DNA from: Ascidiaceihabitans sp034111945 | GTDB taxonomy: Bacteria > Pseudomonadota > Alphaproteobacteria > Rhodobacterales > Rhodobacteraceae | DNA length: 64,000 bases | Assembly (NCBI GenBank): GCA_047626725.1 | Contig: JBLHSG010000023.1 | Coordinates: 1-64,000 of the forward strand | Direction: 5' to 3' | In this document: in pieces, positions 52,062 through 61,087 of the stretch | Position numbering within the stretch: the first letter of the stretch is position 1 | How the letters are laid out: each line of letters begins with the position of its first letter | Translations under genes and position numbers: made by a program | The notes under the pieces: generated by a model | The model's database searches: none | Seen by the model: only the letters and a program-made list of their open reading frames with translations | What the model was told of the DNA's origin: nothing

Positions 52062-53006
52062 TTATTCGCCCTTTGGTGCCGTTGCGGCACGAGATTTGGC
52101 GCGATCCAGCCCCAACTGGCGTTCCCGCCAGATAATCAGGATACCGCCAGCCACCACCAGCCCCGCGCCAAAGACCATGTTCAGCGTTGGCGTTTCGGCA
52201 AAGAAAACGTACCCCAAGATCGCGGCAAAAATCAGCGATGCATAGTCAAAGGGGGCCAACATTGACGCGGCGCCAAACCGGTAAGAGGACGTAACAAGGA
52301 TTTGCGCAACGCCGCCAACCAGCCCCGCGCCGATCATCAACAACAACGCTGTTTGTGACGGCCAAACCCAGCCAAACGGGATCGTCAGCAAGGACAGCGT
52401 CGTCGCGGTCAGCGAGAAATACAGCACAATCGCGGCGGTATGTTCTGTTGCAACCATTTTGCGCACATGGATTTGAACCAATGCGCGCAACAATGCAGCC
52501 CCCAAGATCATCATCGCACCGATACTGGCCCCCGATGTCATGGTCGCAGCGTCAAGCGACAGGCGTGGTGCCATGACAATAACAACGCCGAACAGCCCCA
52601 ATGCCACCGCGGACAGGCGGAAAATCCGCACGCGTTCGCCCAACATAACTGCCGCTAGAATTACGGTAAACATCGGCGTCGCGTAGCCGATTGCCGTGGC
52701 TTCGGGCAGGGGGATCAGTCCCAAACCTGCAAAGGTCAGGATCATAGCCGAGGTCCCGAACAGCCCGCGCCAAACGTGTCCGACAAAGTTGTTCGGCACC
52801 AGACCTTCGCGAATTTCACCGCGCTGCCAAAGCCACAAAAAGACCACGGGGATCGCAAACAGCGAGCGGAAAAAGACCGCCTCGCCGGGGGGGACGTCAT
52901 TGGTCGCGGCCTTGATCATCGCGGCCATGCACATGAACAGAAAAACGGCGATCAGTTTGTATGTAATCGCGCGGCCAGGTCGATGTTCAGTGTGTGGTTT
53001 TTCCAT
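52062..53006 (-). CDS. EamA/DMT-family transporter
   Basis: A 314-residue protein with about ten membrane segments in two EamA repeats (IAVFLFMCMAAMIKA...GEAVFFRS; second from ALLRALVQIHVRKM). The end GGILIIWRERQLGLD is a cytoplasmic basic tail. The substrate is unknown. It is 50 bases from the aroC end, same strand but not obviously coupled. Confidence 0.85.
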   Translation of the reverse strand: MEKPHTEHRPGRAITYKLIAVFLFMCMAAMIKAATNDVPPGEAVFFRSLFAIPVVFLWLWQRGEIREGLVPNNFVGHVWRGLFGTSAMILTFAGLGLIPLPEATAIGYATPMFTVILAAVMLGERVRIFRLSAVALGLFGVVIVMAPRLSLDAATMTSGASIGAMMILGAALLRALVQIHVRKMVATEHTAAIVLYFSLTATTLSLLTIPFGWVWPSQTALLLMIGAGLVGGVAQILVTSSYRFGAASMLAPFDYASLIFAAILGYVFFAETPTLNMVFGAGLVVAGGILIIWRERQLGLDRAKSRAATAPKGE

Positions 53007-53056
53007 ACGTGTTCGGGCCTGTCATGTTTAAGAACGTAGGATCAGAACAGACGCGG

Positions 53057-54157
53057 TTAGCCAATGGATCCTTGGTTTTGTCCCTGCTGGCCGCGGTGCA
53101 TCAGGATGTGATCCAGAATGACGCAAGCCATCATTGCCTCGCCTACTGGAACCGCGCGAATTCCGACGCAAGGGTCATGGCGCCCTTTGGTGATGATGTC
53201 GGTTTCCTCACCGGATTTGGTGATCGTTTTGCGCGGTGTGGTGATCGAAGACGTGGGTTTCACAGCAAAGCGCACAACGACGTCTTGGCCCGTTGATATG
53301 CCGCCTAGGATGCCGCCAGCGTGGTTGTCTGAAAACACTGGCCCATCAGGACCCATGCGGATTTCGTCGGCGTTTTCGGTCCCTAATAGGGCCGCCGCCG
53401 CCATGCCTTCGCCGATTTCAACACCTTTGACGGCATTGATCGACATCATTGCGGCGGCCAGATCAGTGTCTAATTTGGCGTAAACTGGCGCGCCGATGCC
53501 TGCGGGAACATTGCGCGCGGTGACTTCGATTACGGCCCCAACTGAATTTTGCGATTTGCGAATGCCATCAAGGTAGGTGTCCCATTCCTTGGCTGTTTCG
53601 TGGCTGGGCACCCAGAACGGATTTTGATCAATCGCGTCCCAATCAAAGGTGGCGCGGTCCAAATGCTTTTCGCCCATCTGCACCATGTAGCCAGTGATCT
53701 TCAGATCGGGGGCCAGCAGTTTGATAGCCTCGCGCGCAATGCCACCCGCCGCAACACGCGACGCAGTTTCACGCGCCGAAGACCGCCCGCCGCCACGATA
53801 ATCGCGAATGCCATATTTCATCCAATAGGAAATATCTGCGTGTCCGGGGCGGAATTTCTCAACGATATCGCCGTAGTCCTTTGATCGCTGATCGGTGTTT
53901 TCAATCAACAGCTGGATCGGCGTGCCAGTGGTTTTACCCTCGAAAACGCCAGACAGGATTTTGACTGCATCCGCCTCTTTGCGCTGTGTCACGTTTTTAC
54001 CGGTGCCGGGTTTGCGCATGTCCAGCCAGACTTGCAGCATTTCGGGCGTCACTGGCACATTGGGCGGGCACCCGTCGACAGTGGCCCCAATCGCAGGTCC
54101 GTGGCTTTCGCCCCAAGTGGTGACGCGGAACATGTGGCCGAAGGTGTTGTATGACAT
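53057..54157 (-). CDS. aroC: Chorismate synthase
   Basis: Makes chorismate from EPSP, the last shared step to aromatic amino acids, using reduced FMN. The N-terminal TWGESHGPAIG, GRSSARETASRVAAGG, and VVIVR-type DVVVRFAVKPTSSI and the C-terminal RHDPCVGIRAVPVGEAM are typical. At 366 residues it is standard. It is transcribed away from the thiamine locus, so the gap between them holds both promoters. Confidence 0.97.
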   Translation of the reverse strand: MSYNTFGHMFRVTTWGESHGPAIGATVDGCPPNVPVTPEMLQVWLDMRKPGTGKNVTQRKEADAVKILSGVFEGKTTGTPIQLLIENTDQRSKDYGDIVEKFRPGHADISYWMKYGIRDYRGGGRSSARETASRVAAGGIAREAIKLLAPDLKITGYMVQMGEKHLDRATFDWDAIDQNPFWVPSHETAKEWDTYLDGIRKSQNSVGAVIEVTARNVPAGIGAPVYAKLDTDLAAAMMSINAVKGVEIGEGMAAAALLGTENADEIRMGPDGPVFSDNHAGGILGGISTGQDVVVRFAVKPTSSITTPRKTITKSGEETDIITKGRHDPCVGIRAVPVGEAMMACVILDHILMHRGQQGQNQGSIG

Positions 54158-54251
54158 AAGAGCAATCCTTTGATTGCTGTCTAGCGATGACCGACTGCCC
54201 CCTCAAGGGGTTTTGCCTTGCGCGTGTGCGGACGACATCCTATTCAGGCGA

Positions 54252-54335
54252 TACCTTGGGGTGCTTTAAATAGCTGAGATGCCACTGTGCGGACCCATCG
54301 AACCTGAACCGGCTAACACCGGCGGAGGGAAGGTA
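54252..54335 (+). promoter_or_regulatory. TPP riboswitch (THI element)
   Basis: Conserved pieces in order: TACCTT (P1 arm), GGGGTGC, GCTGAGA, GGACCC, GAACCTGAACC, CTAACACCGGCGGAGGGAAGG, with AAGGTA closing P1. It lies 48 bases before thiB and should switch off thiBPQ when thiamine diphosphate is plentiful. Confidence 0.95.
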
Positions 54336-54382
54336 ACGGCACACAAGCCCCCTTTTCCCTATCGTCGCAAAAGGAGGATGCC

Positions 54383-55360
54383 ATGAAGTATCTTACACTT
54401 GCAGCGGGCGTATTGACTGCAACCTCGGCACTCGCCGAGACGCCTGAATTGACTGTTTACACCTACGATAGTTTTGTTTCGGATTGGGGTCCTGGCCCCG
54501 CGGTTGAGGCCGCATTCGAAGAAATCTGTGCCTGCGATCTGAAACTGGTTGGTGCCGGTGACGGTGCAGCACTGCTGGCACGGATCAAACTGGAAGGCGC
54601 GCGGTCCGACGCGGACGTTGTTCTGGGGTTGGACACAAACCTGACAGCAGCGGCCAAGGCCACAGGCCTGTTCGCGACGCATTCGGTTACAGCGGATTAC
54701 ACGCTGCCGATTGAATGGAACGACGACACGTTCGCGCCGTATGACTGGGGCTATTTTGCCTTTGTTCACAACGCGGATGTAACGGCCCCTGCGAACTTTG
54801 TAGAACTGGGCGCGAGCGACAAAAAGATCGTCATCCAAGATCCACGTTCATCGACTCCCGGCCTTGGTTTGTTGATGTGGGTCAAAGCAGCATATGGCGA
54901 AAAAGCAGACGCTGTGTGGGCTGAATTGGCTGACAATATCGTCACCGTCACCCCCGGTTGGTCCGAGGCATACGGCCTGTTCCTCGAGGGTGAGGCCGAC
55001 ATGGTTTTGTCCTACACGACATCGCCAGCCTACCACCTGATCGCCGAAGAAGACGCGACCAAAGCGGCGGCGGTCTTTGACGAAGGGCACTATTTGCAAA
55101 TCGAAGTTGCGGGTAAATTGAAATCCTCTGACAACCAAGAACTGGCAGATCAATTCCTGTCGTTCATGGTGTCCGAAGCGTTCCAAACCATCATCCCGAC
55201 AACCAACTGGATGTATCCTGCAGTGACGCCTGCCGCTGGTTTACCCGCGGGTTTTGAAACGCTTGTTCAACCTGCAAAGGCGCTGTTGATTCCAGCAGAC
55301 GAAGCCGACGCAGTGCGCGATGTCGCATTGGCCGAATGGCTGGCGGCGTTGTCTAAATAA
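54383..55360 (+). CDS. thiB: Thiamine ABC transporter, substrate-binding protein
   Basis: A 325-residue periplasmic binding protein with a signal peptide (cut near ALA, residue 18). TPELTVYTYDSFVSDWGPGPAVEAAFE, EGARSDADVVLGLDTNL and GWSEAYGLFLEGEADMVLSYTTSPAYH are typical of ThiB. GGAGG precedes the ATG. It is the first gene after the TPP riboswitch. Confidence 0.95.
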   Translation: MKYLTLAAGVLTATSALAETPELTVYTYDSFVSDWGPGPAVEAAFEEICACDLKLVGAGDGAALLARIKLEGARSDADVVLGLDTNLTAAAKATGLFATHSVTADYTLPIEWNDDTFAPYDWGYFAFVHNADVTAPANFVELGASDKKIVIQDPRSSTPGLGLLMWVKAAYGEKADAVWAELADNIVTVTPGWSEAYGLFLEGEADMVLSYTTSPAYHLIAEEDATKAAAVFDEGHYLQIEVAGKLKSSDNQELADQFLSFMVSEAFQTIIPTTNWMYPAVTPAAGLPAGFETLVQPAKALLIPADEADAVRDVALAEWLAALSK

Positions 55361-55362
55361 GG

Positions 55363-56910
55363 GTGATTAAAATCAGCCCAAGACTAGGGATCAGCGCTGC
55401 GGGCTTTATCGCGGCGCTGATCCTATTGGCACTTGGGGCGGTGGCGTCCCGTGCAACTGGTGATTTTGCGTTGGCCCCCTCGGATTGGGCGGCAGTGCGT
55501 TTCACCATTTGGCAGGCATTTTTGTCTGCAATTTTCTCGTGTCTTTTAGCGATCCCCGTCGCGCGTGCGCTTGCGCGTCGTAGATTTTGGGGGCGCGGTT
55601 TTCTGATCACGCTGCTTGGTGCGCCGTTTATTTTACCGGTTATCGTGGCTGTGCTGGGCCTGCTTGCCATCTTTGGGCGGTTCGGCATTTTGAATGATAT
55701 GCTTGGTGTGATCGGGATTGAACCGCTGTCGATCTATGGCCTTCAGGGGGTCATTGTCGCGCATGTATTTTTCAACTTACCGCTGGTGACGCGGTTGTTG
55801 CTGCAAGGCTGGCAATCTGTCCCGGCAGAACGTTTCCGTCTGGTCGCGCAGCTAGATATTCCGCCAAGTATGGTGTTCAGATTGATCGAATGGCCGCTGA
55901 TTTTACGGATCATTCCGGGCGCGTTTGCGCTGGTGTTTGTGATGTGCCTGACCAGTTTTGCGGTGGCCCTGACCTTGGGGGGCGGGCCGCGTGCCACGAC
56001 GATTGAACTTGCGATTTATCAGGCGTTCCGGTTTGATTTTGATCTGGGCCGCGCCGCACTGCTTAGCATCGTGCAGCTGGTTGTTGCGGGGGGCGCTGCG
56101 ATGATGGCGCTGTGGCTTATTCCTGTGGTGAATTTGGGTGGTGGCCTTGACCGGATGCAGCGCCGCTGGGATGTGCAGATGGGTTTTTCGCGTGGGTTGG
56201 ACGGCGTGACGATTGCCTTGGCCGCCGCGTTTTTGATCCTGCCATTGGCGGCAATTCTGGTTTCTGGTCTGCGCGGTTTGCCGGACGTTCCGATCAGCGT
56301 TTGGATGACAGCATGGACGTCACTTTGGGTGGCGTTGGTGTCGGTGGTTGTGCTGCTTGCGTTGGCGTTGCCGATGGCGGGTTGGATCGCAACATCACAG
56401 CACACCAGCGTCGAGGCCGTCGGTTTACTAGGTTTAGCCGCATCGCCGCTGATGATCGGCACGGGATGGTTCATTTTGATCTATCCGTTTGCGAATCCTG
56501 CGGATTGGGCGCTGGTTGTGACGATTTTTGTGAACGCCCTGATGGCATTGCCGTTTGCGTTGCGTATTTTGGTTCCAGCGTTGCGGGACAGTGCGCAAAG
56601 TTATGGGCGGTTAAGTGCGGGTTTAGGACTGCGTGGTGTGCGGCTTTGGATGTGGGTTTTGATCCCGCGTGCGCGTGCGCAAATCGGGTTTGCTGCAGGG
56701 CTGACGGGGGCGTTGTCCGTGGGTGATCTGGGTGTGATTGCATTGTTTGCGGACCCCGATCGCGCGACATTGCCGTTGCAGATGTACCGTTTGATGGGCA
56801 GCTATCAAACCAATGCGGCAGCCGGCGCGGCGCTTATTTTGCTTGTCCTGGCTTTGGGACTGTTTTGGATTATGGACTATTGGGGGCGCCGAAATGCTAT
56901 CGCTGAATGA
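55363..56910 (+). CDS. thiP: Thiamine ABC transporter, permease
   Basis: A 515-residue two-domain permease with about twelve membrane segments; each half has an EAA-like loop (QSVPAERFRLVAQLDIP; LRDSAQSYGRLSAGLGL). It begins with GTG two bases after the thiB stop. It forms the channel with ThiQ for thiamine and its phosphates. Confidence 0.93.
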   Translation: MIKISPRLGISAAGFIAALILLALGAVASRATGDFALAPSDWAAVRFTIWQAFLSAIFSCLLAIPVARALARRRFWGRGFLITLLGAPFILPVIVAVLGLLAIFGRFGILNDMLGVIGIEPLSIYGLQGVIVAHVFFNLPLVTRLLLQGWQSVPAERFRLVAQLDIPPSMVFRLIEWPLILRIIPGAFALVFVMCLTSFAVALTLGGGPRATTIELAIYQAFRFDFDLGRAALLSIVQLVVAGGAAMMALWLIPVVNLGGGLDRMQRRWDVQMGFSRGLDGVTIALAAAFLILPLAAILVSGLRGLPDVPISVWMTAWTSLWVALVSVVVLLALALPMAGWIATSQHTSVEAVGLLGLAASPLMIGTGWFILIYPFANPADWALVVTIFVNALMALPFALRILVPALRDSAQSYGRLSAGLGLRGVRLWMWVLIPRARAQIGFAAGLTGALSVGDLGVIALFADPDRATLPLQMYRLMGSYQTNAAAGAALILLVLALGLFWIMDYWGRRNAIAE

Positions 56911-57586
56911 TGTCGTCATCGACCTAGGCGACTTTCGCCTGAGCGCAAATTTCAACGTTCCAAACGGGCAACGCGTGGCGATTATTGGCCCGTCGGGGGC
57001 TGGGAAATCGTCGCTTGTGAATGCGATCTGCGGGTTTGTGGATGTGTCATCGGGGGCCATCATGTTAGGCGCGCGCGATATCACTGCTGCCTCGGTGGCG
57101 GCGCGCAAAATGGCGATTTTGTTTCAGGACAACAACCTGTTTGCACACCTGACGATTGCCCAGAATGTCGGGTTGGGGATCAGGCCAGCCTTGCGTTTGA
57201 CCCTTGCTGAAAACGAGATCGTAAAACAAGCGTTGCTGCGTGTGGGTCTGGCTGGGTTTGGCCATCGAAAACCGAGTGAATTGTCTGGTGGGCAACAAAG
57301 CCGCGCAGCGTTGGCGCGCGCGTTGGTGCAGGCAAAACCTTGGATGATTTTGGATGAACCGTTTGCCGCACTTGGTCCTGCGTTGCGCGCCGAAATGTTG
57401 CAGTTGGTTGCCGAAGTTGCGACAGAAACCGGGGCAGGGGTTTTGATGGTGACACACGCGCCCGAGGACGCGCGCCGCATTGCCCAATCGGTGATTTTTG
57501 TCGCCGAAGGTGTGGCGCATGCACCCGTGCCAACGGCGGAATTGTTGGACAATCCGCCGCCAGCATTAAAGGCGTACTTAGGCTAA
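56894..57586 (+). CDS. thiQ: Thiamine ABC transporter, ATP-binding protein
   Basis: A 230-residue ABC ATPase: Walker A GPSGAGKSS at 32-40, signature LSGGQQSRAALA, Walker B MILDEPFAALG, and MVTHAPEDARR. Its start lies inside the thiP end (17-base overlap), giving coupling. The C-terminus overlaps the ribH2 end (convergent) by nine bases. Confidence 0.95.
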   Translation: MLSLNDVVIDLGDFRLSANFNVPNGQRVAIIGPSGAGKSSLVNAICGFVDVSSGAIMLGARDITAASVAARKMAILFQDNNLFAHLTIAQNVGLGIRPALRLTLAENEIVKQALLRVGLAGFGHRKPSELSGGQQSRAALARALVQAKPWMILDEPFAALGPALRAEMLQLVAEVATETGAGVLMVTHAPEDARRIAQSVIFVAEGVAHAPVPTAELLDNPPPALKAYLG

Positions 57587-58027
57587 AGCCGCGCGGGCTT
57601 TTACGATGCTCAGTGCTGCGTTTGCGGCCTCGCGACCTTTGGTCACAAAATGTTCGCGGTAGATCGTGTTGTGGTGATCTGTTTCCTGATAATGATGCGG
57701 CGTTAGCGAAACCGACAGAACCGGAACGCCAGAATCCATACCAGCGCGCATCAGGCCATCAACCACGGCTGAGGCCACAAAATCATGTCGATAAATCCCA
57801 CCATCGACGACAAATGCGGCGCAAATTACGGCTGCATATTTACCTGTCTGCGCAAGATCGCGGGCGATCAATGGCATTTCAAACGCACCAGGCACGTCGA
57901 TGACATCAATCTGGTCGGCGGGGATAATTTCGCTAAATCCATCGAATGCACGATCGACGATATCAGCGTGCCACTGTGCTTTGACAAAAGCGTAGCGGGT
58001 CGGAGCAGTCTTTAGGGTGGGTGTCAT
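57578..58027 (-). CDS. ribH: 6,7-Dimethyl-8-ribityllumazine synthase, RibH2 type
   Basis: Joins the two halves of the riboflavin precursor. The 149-residue protein resembles Brucella RibH2: QWHADIVDRAFDGF, DVPGAFEMPL, AAFVVDGGIYRHDFVASAV and LTPHHYQETDHH. The start at 58027 follows AAAGGAG. It lies away from any rib operon and directly under an FMN riboswitch, the same arrangement known for RibH2. A second, housekeeping RibH is expected elsewhere. Confidence 0.93.
   Translation of the reverse strand: MTPTLKTAPTRYAFVKAQWHADIVDRAFDGFSEIIPADQIDVIDVPGAFEMPLIARDLAQTGKYAAVICAAFVVDGGIYRHDFVASAVVDGLMRAGMDSGVPVLSVSLTPHHYQETDHHNTIYREHFVTKGREAANAALSIVKARAALA
57585..57604 (+). terminator. Possible terminator at the end of thiQ
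   Basis: AAAGCC and GGCTTT pair around a five-base loop (GCGCG), followed by TT. It lies at the thiQ stop and within the last codons of the convergent ribH2. A small hairpin with a short T tract, so a weak call. Confidence 0.35.
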
Positions 58028-58109
58028 CGGTAATCTCCTTTTTTGGTTCAGACACTGCACCCAAGGCGATTACATGCGTTTGCCACCCCAAAAGGGGCCG
58101 CCACACACA

Positions 58110-58269
58110 TTCTCTTTCATCCGGACTATGACCGTCGGCTCAGGCATCTCACCTGATCTGCTTGACCTTGCGTGCCTCGTAAAAGGTGCGCAAGCGCTCG
58201 CGGGCTCGTGGATCACCGATAGATTGGGCCCACATACCGCCGGTGGGGAATTGCGCCCCGCCCTGAGAA
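58110..58269 (-). promoter_or_regulatory. FMN riboswitch (RFN element)
   Basis: On the minus strand: CAGGGCGGGG, ATTCCCCACCGGCGGTA, AGCCCGCGAGCGC, then GATCAGGTGAGATGCCTGA, GCCGACGGTCATAGTCCGG and ATGAAAGAGAA, the conserved RFN pieces. A fold CCCCTTTTGGGG at 58087-58098 lies between it and ribH2 and may be its switching hairpin. It should shut ribH2 when FMN is high. Confidence 0.95.
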
Positions 58270-58335
58270 TGTTTGCACGTTGCCAATTTGCAGTCGGGTG
58301 CGCAATATCAAAAATGAGTATTTAAGGATCAGACC

Positions 58336-58953
58336 ATGCACCCGAACCCGATTTATCATGATGCGGATGCCGCGCGTAATCTTGCATTCGCCCGCGATGT
58401 CGGATTTGGGGTGTTGGCCGTGAATGGTGCGGCGGCCCCGATGCTAAGCCATGTGCCGTTTTTACTGTCGGATGACGGGGCTATCGTTGACCTGCATTTG
58501 GTCCGGTCAAACCCGATTGCGCGCGCTTTAAAATCGCCGATGACAGCCAGCATCGCGATCAGTGGACCGCACGGATATATCTCTCCTGATTGGTACGGGG
58601 TCGTTGATCAGGTCCCGACGTGGAATTACGTGGCGGTGCATTTGACAGGGCAGTTGGAACTGCGCCCACAGGATGAATTGCGTGATCTGTTGGATCGCCA
58701 ATCGGGGCATTTTGAAAACCTGCTGCTGCCCAAAACGCCTTGGCGTACCGATAAAATGACACCCGAGGTGATGGACAAAATGATGCGTCAGATTGTGCCC
58801 ATCCGCATGACGCTGACAGGTGTCGATGGAACGTGGAAGCTGAACCAGAACAAGGCTGACGATGTGCGATTGCGTGCCGCTGACGGTGTCCAAAGCAATG
58901 ATTTGGGTGTGAACACCGATGCGTTGTCGACCATGATGCGTGATGCAAAATAA
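58336..58953 (+). CDS. PaiB-family FMN-binding protein
   Basis: A 205-residue FMN-binding split-barrel protein (PaiB family): MHPNPIYHDADAARNLAFAR, LSHVPFLL, HGYISPDWYG, VPTWNYVAVHLTG and WKLNQNKADDVR are all family landmarks. It binds FMN and is called a negative transcriptional regulator in Bacillus; whether this one acts on DNA is unknown. It is divergent from the FMN-riboswitch ribH2 gene. AAGGA lies before the ATG. Confidence 0.88.
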   Translation: MHPNPIYHDADAARNLAFARDVGFGVLAVNGAAAPMLSHVPFLLSDDGAIVDLHLVRSNPIARALKSPMTASIAISGPHGYISPDWYGVVDQVPTWNYVAVHLTGQLELRPQDELRDLLDRQSGHFENLLLPKTPWRTDKMTPEVMDKMMRQIVPIRMTLTGVDGTWKLNQNKADDVRLRAADGVQSNDLGVNTDALSTMMRDAK

Positions 58954-59043
58954 CGAGGCCGGCTCGGGACCTCCCGTACCTGTGTATTGTAAGGGCGGTC
59001 TTGACCTACCATGCTGCACAAGAGATCGAGAAAGGATCAACCA

Positions 59044-59658
59044 ATGAAGCTATATTACAGTCCGACGTCGCCGTATGTGCGCAAAGTGATGATCTTGTTG
59101 CATGAAACCGGACAATTGGATGATGTTGAATTGCTGTCTTCGCCAACGTCGCCCTTGGCCCCAGCAGATGGTCTACCCGCAAAGAACCCGTTGGCCAAAG
59201 TGCCTGCGCTAGAACGCGCTGATGGTCCTACGTTGTACGACAGCCGGGTGATTTGTGCCTATTTGGATGCGCGCGGTGGGGATAAATTGTACCCCGCAGG
59301 TGCGCGCCGTTGGGATGCAATGACGTTGGAAGCAACCGGCGACGGTATCTTGGATGCGGCATTGCTGATCACTTACGAGGGGCGAATGCGTCCTGAGGAC
59401 AAGCAGTGGCCTGAATGGTCGGACGCGCAATGGTCAAAGATCGCGGGTGCCTGTGCTGCCTTAAACACACGGTGGATGAGCCACCTGAACGGTCCTTTGG
59501 ACATGGGGCAAATCGCGGTTGCTTGCGCGTTGGCGTATGTTGATTTTCGGCACGATGCGCGCGGATGGCGCAAGGGCAACGATGCGCTGGCCACGTGGTA
59601 CGCCGAATTTTCAGCGCGTGATGTGATGGTGCAGACTGCGCCGCCTGTCGGGGGCTGA
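59044..59658 (+). CDS. Glutathione S-transferase family protein
   Basis: A 204-residue GST: N-terminal LYYSPTSPYVRKVMILLHE (Ser-Pro-Tyr instead of a catalytic Tyr/Cys), NPLAKVPALE with cis-proline, and YDSRVICAYLDARGG. The all-helical C-terminal half follows. The start after GAAAGGA at 59044 removes a spurious extension. The substrate is unknown. Confidence 0.88.
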   Translation: MKLYYSPTSPYVRKVMILLHETGQLDDVELLSSPTSPLAPADGLPAKNPLAKVPALERADGPTLYDSRVICAYLDARGGDKLYPAGARRWDAMTLEATGDGILDAALLITYEGRMRPEDKQWPEWSDAQWSKIAGACAALNTRWMSHLNGPLDMGQIAVACALAYVDFRHDARGWRKGNDALATWYAEFSARDVMVQTAPPVGG

Positions 59659-59663
59659 AATCA

Positions 59664-59718
59664 GTAAGGCGGGCCTTGGCCCGCCGCCGCGCCAGTGGTG
59701 GATCAAGATCCACCTTAC
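59664..59718. repeat. Inverted pair of REP-like palindromes
   Basis: The left unit, GTAAGG then CGGGCC-TT-GGCCCG then CC, and the right unit, whose reverse complement reads GTAAGG then TGGATC-TT-GATCCA then CC, share one plan: GTAAGG followed by a hairpin. They face each other across about ten bases, giving a cruciform-capable 55-base element just behind the GST gene. Confidence 0.7.
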
Positions 59719-59730
59719 GGAAGGAAAAAC

Positions 59731-60174
59731 ATGACGGCCAAGGTGAATGTGAACCGCCCCAAAGTGGCAGCTTTGGCCGTTGTGATACGAGACAATCATG
59801 TGCTGTTGGTCAGGCGGAAAAACCCGCCGGACGCGGGGCTTTGGGGGTATCCCGGCGGGCACGTGGATCTGGGTGAAACCGGACTGGCCGCCGCCGCGCG
59901 TGAGCTACAAGAAGAAACCGGCGTTATCGCGACGCCGGTCGCGTATCTGACCAACCTCGACATTATCACCCACACGCCTGATGGCGCAGTTGCGTTTCAT
60001 TTCCTGCTCGCTGCGGTTTTGTGTGACTATCAGTCTGGCGAACCGCAGGCGATGGACGATGCGTTGGACGCGGGCTGGATCAGCTTTGATGACGTGCGGG
60101 CGCAAAATATCCAACTGAGCCAGCGCGTTGATCACGTTCTGTCATTGGCCCAAGCCTATCAAGCGCGTCGTTGA
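59731..60174 (+). CDS. NUDIX hydrolase
   Basis: A 147-residue NUDIX protein. The box GGHVDLGETGLAAAARELQEETG matches GX5EX7REUXEEXGU and coordinates magnesium. It cleaves an X-linked nucleoside diphosphate, perhaps ADP-ribose or an oxidised nucleotide; substrate unknown. The ATG at 59731 follows GGAAGGA, seven bases away. It begins 13 bases after the REP-like pair. Confidence 0.9.
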   Translation: MTAKVNVNRPKVAALAVVIRDNHVLLVRRKNPPDAGLWGYPGGHVDLGETGLAAAARELQEETGVIATPVAYLTNLDIITHTPDGAVAFHFLLAAVLCDYQSGEPQAMDDALDAGWISFDDVRAQNIQLSQRVDHVLSLAQAYQARR

Positions 60175-60292
60175 CGAAGCGTGAAAAGGTGACCTTGTTA
60201 TCCGCGAATGAAAAACACCTTTCACGCAGGTGACCTGTTCATTTTGTAGCGGCACCGCGCACTCTGGTTTCACCTAAACCGGAGTTGATTTG

Positions 60293-60835
60293 ATGGCGAT
60301 AGAATCCCCTAACATGCTTATGCAAACCCTGTATGGCCTTGTGGTTGGCCCGCCAATCTGGGTGTGGCCGTTGTTGTGTGTGCTTTTGTTCATCGGTTGG
60401 AAGGCCAGCAAGCCGCGGCAAACGACGGTCATGTTTTACTACCTACTGCCTCTGTTGGGTGTGATGACCGTGCAAAGTGTGTCGTCGCTGCCGCACGTTG
60501 GACCTGCGTGGATGGCGTTTGGGACCGCATATTTTGTCGCTGCAATCGGGTTTTATCGTCTGCAATCGCGCTGGGTTTTGAAAAGATCGAACGGTGTGCT
60601 GGATTTGGCTGGCGAATGGGTCACACTGGCCACGATGATGGTGGTGTTCTGGGCGAATTTTGCCAAAGGCGTGGTGCTGGATGTCGCCCCTGATTTGTAT
60701 CAGCACACGCTGTTCAATGTGGTGTTTGCGGTCGTCGTAGGAATTGCTGGGGGCAGTTTTTTGGGGCGCTCGGCGCGGATTGTTTCGATGCCGGACACGG
60801 ATGATGCCCCGAATGTGTCCGCAAACCTTGTTTAG
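60293..60835 (+). CDS. Small integral membrane protein
   Basis: A 180-residue protein with five or six hydrophobic segments (about 20-38, 43-58, 68-85, 105-125, 140-165). The start PPIWVWPLLCVLLFIGWKASKPR resembles the DUF6622 family of membrane proteins of unknown function. The ATG at 60293 follows GGAG by eight bases; a TTG just before it is possible but less likely. Conserved charged residues are few, so no function is offered. Confidence 0.7.
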   Translation: MAIESPNMLMQTLYGLVVGPPIWVWPLLCVLLFIGWKASKPRQTTVMFYYLLPLLGVMTVQSVSSLPHVGPAWMAFGTAYFVAAIGFYRLQSRWVLKRSNGVLDLAGEWVTLATMMVVFWANFAKGVVLDVAPDLYQHTLFNVVFAVVVGIAGGSFLGRSARIVSMPDTDDAPNVSANLV

Positions 60836-60839
60836 AATC

Positions 60840-60871
60840 ATTGCCACACCACATAAAAATGGGCAATTTTT
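60840..60871 (+). terminator. Possible terminator after the membrane protein gene
   Basis: ATTGCC and GGCAAT pair around an A-rich loop, followed by a T5 run. The stem is only six bases. Downstream, up to the petA start, two further small hairpins (61019-61038 and around 61051-61065) lie in a 217-base stretch with no gene. Confidence 0.4.
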
Positions 60872-61087
60872 AGAAATACATTTCTGCTAAAGTGCGATAA
60901 TCCATAAAAAATAGGCATCGGAGCCGAATTTTTAACGCTTCAATGTGTAACTGCGACCACATGCGTCACTGATGTGTCTGGACGCAACGCCATGGCCTCG
61001 TTAAACAGCGGCCAGCAAGGGTGCGCTGATGACGCACCTAATGTATCTATTGGCCCGTGACGGGCTGGAAAAATTGGAGAAACCCAC

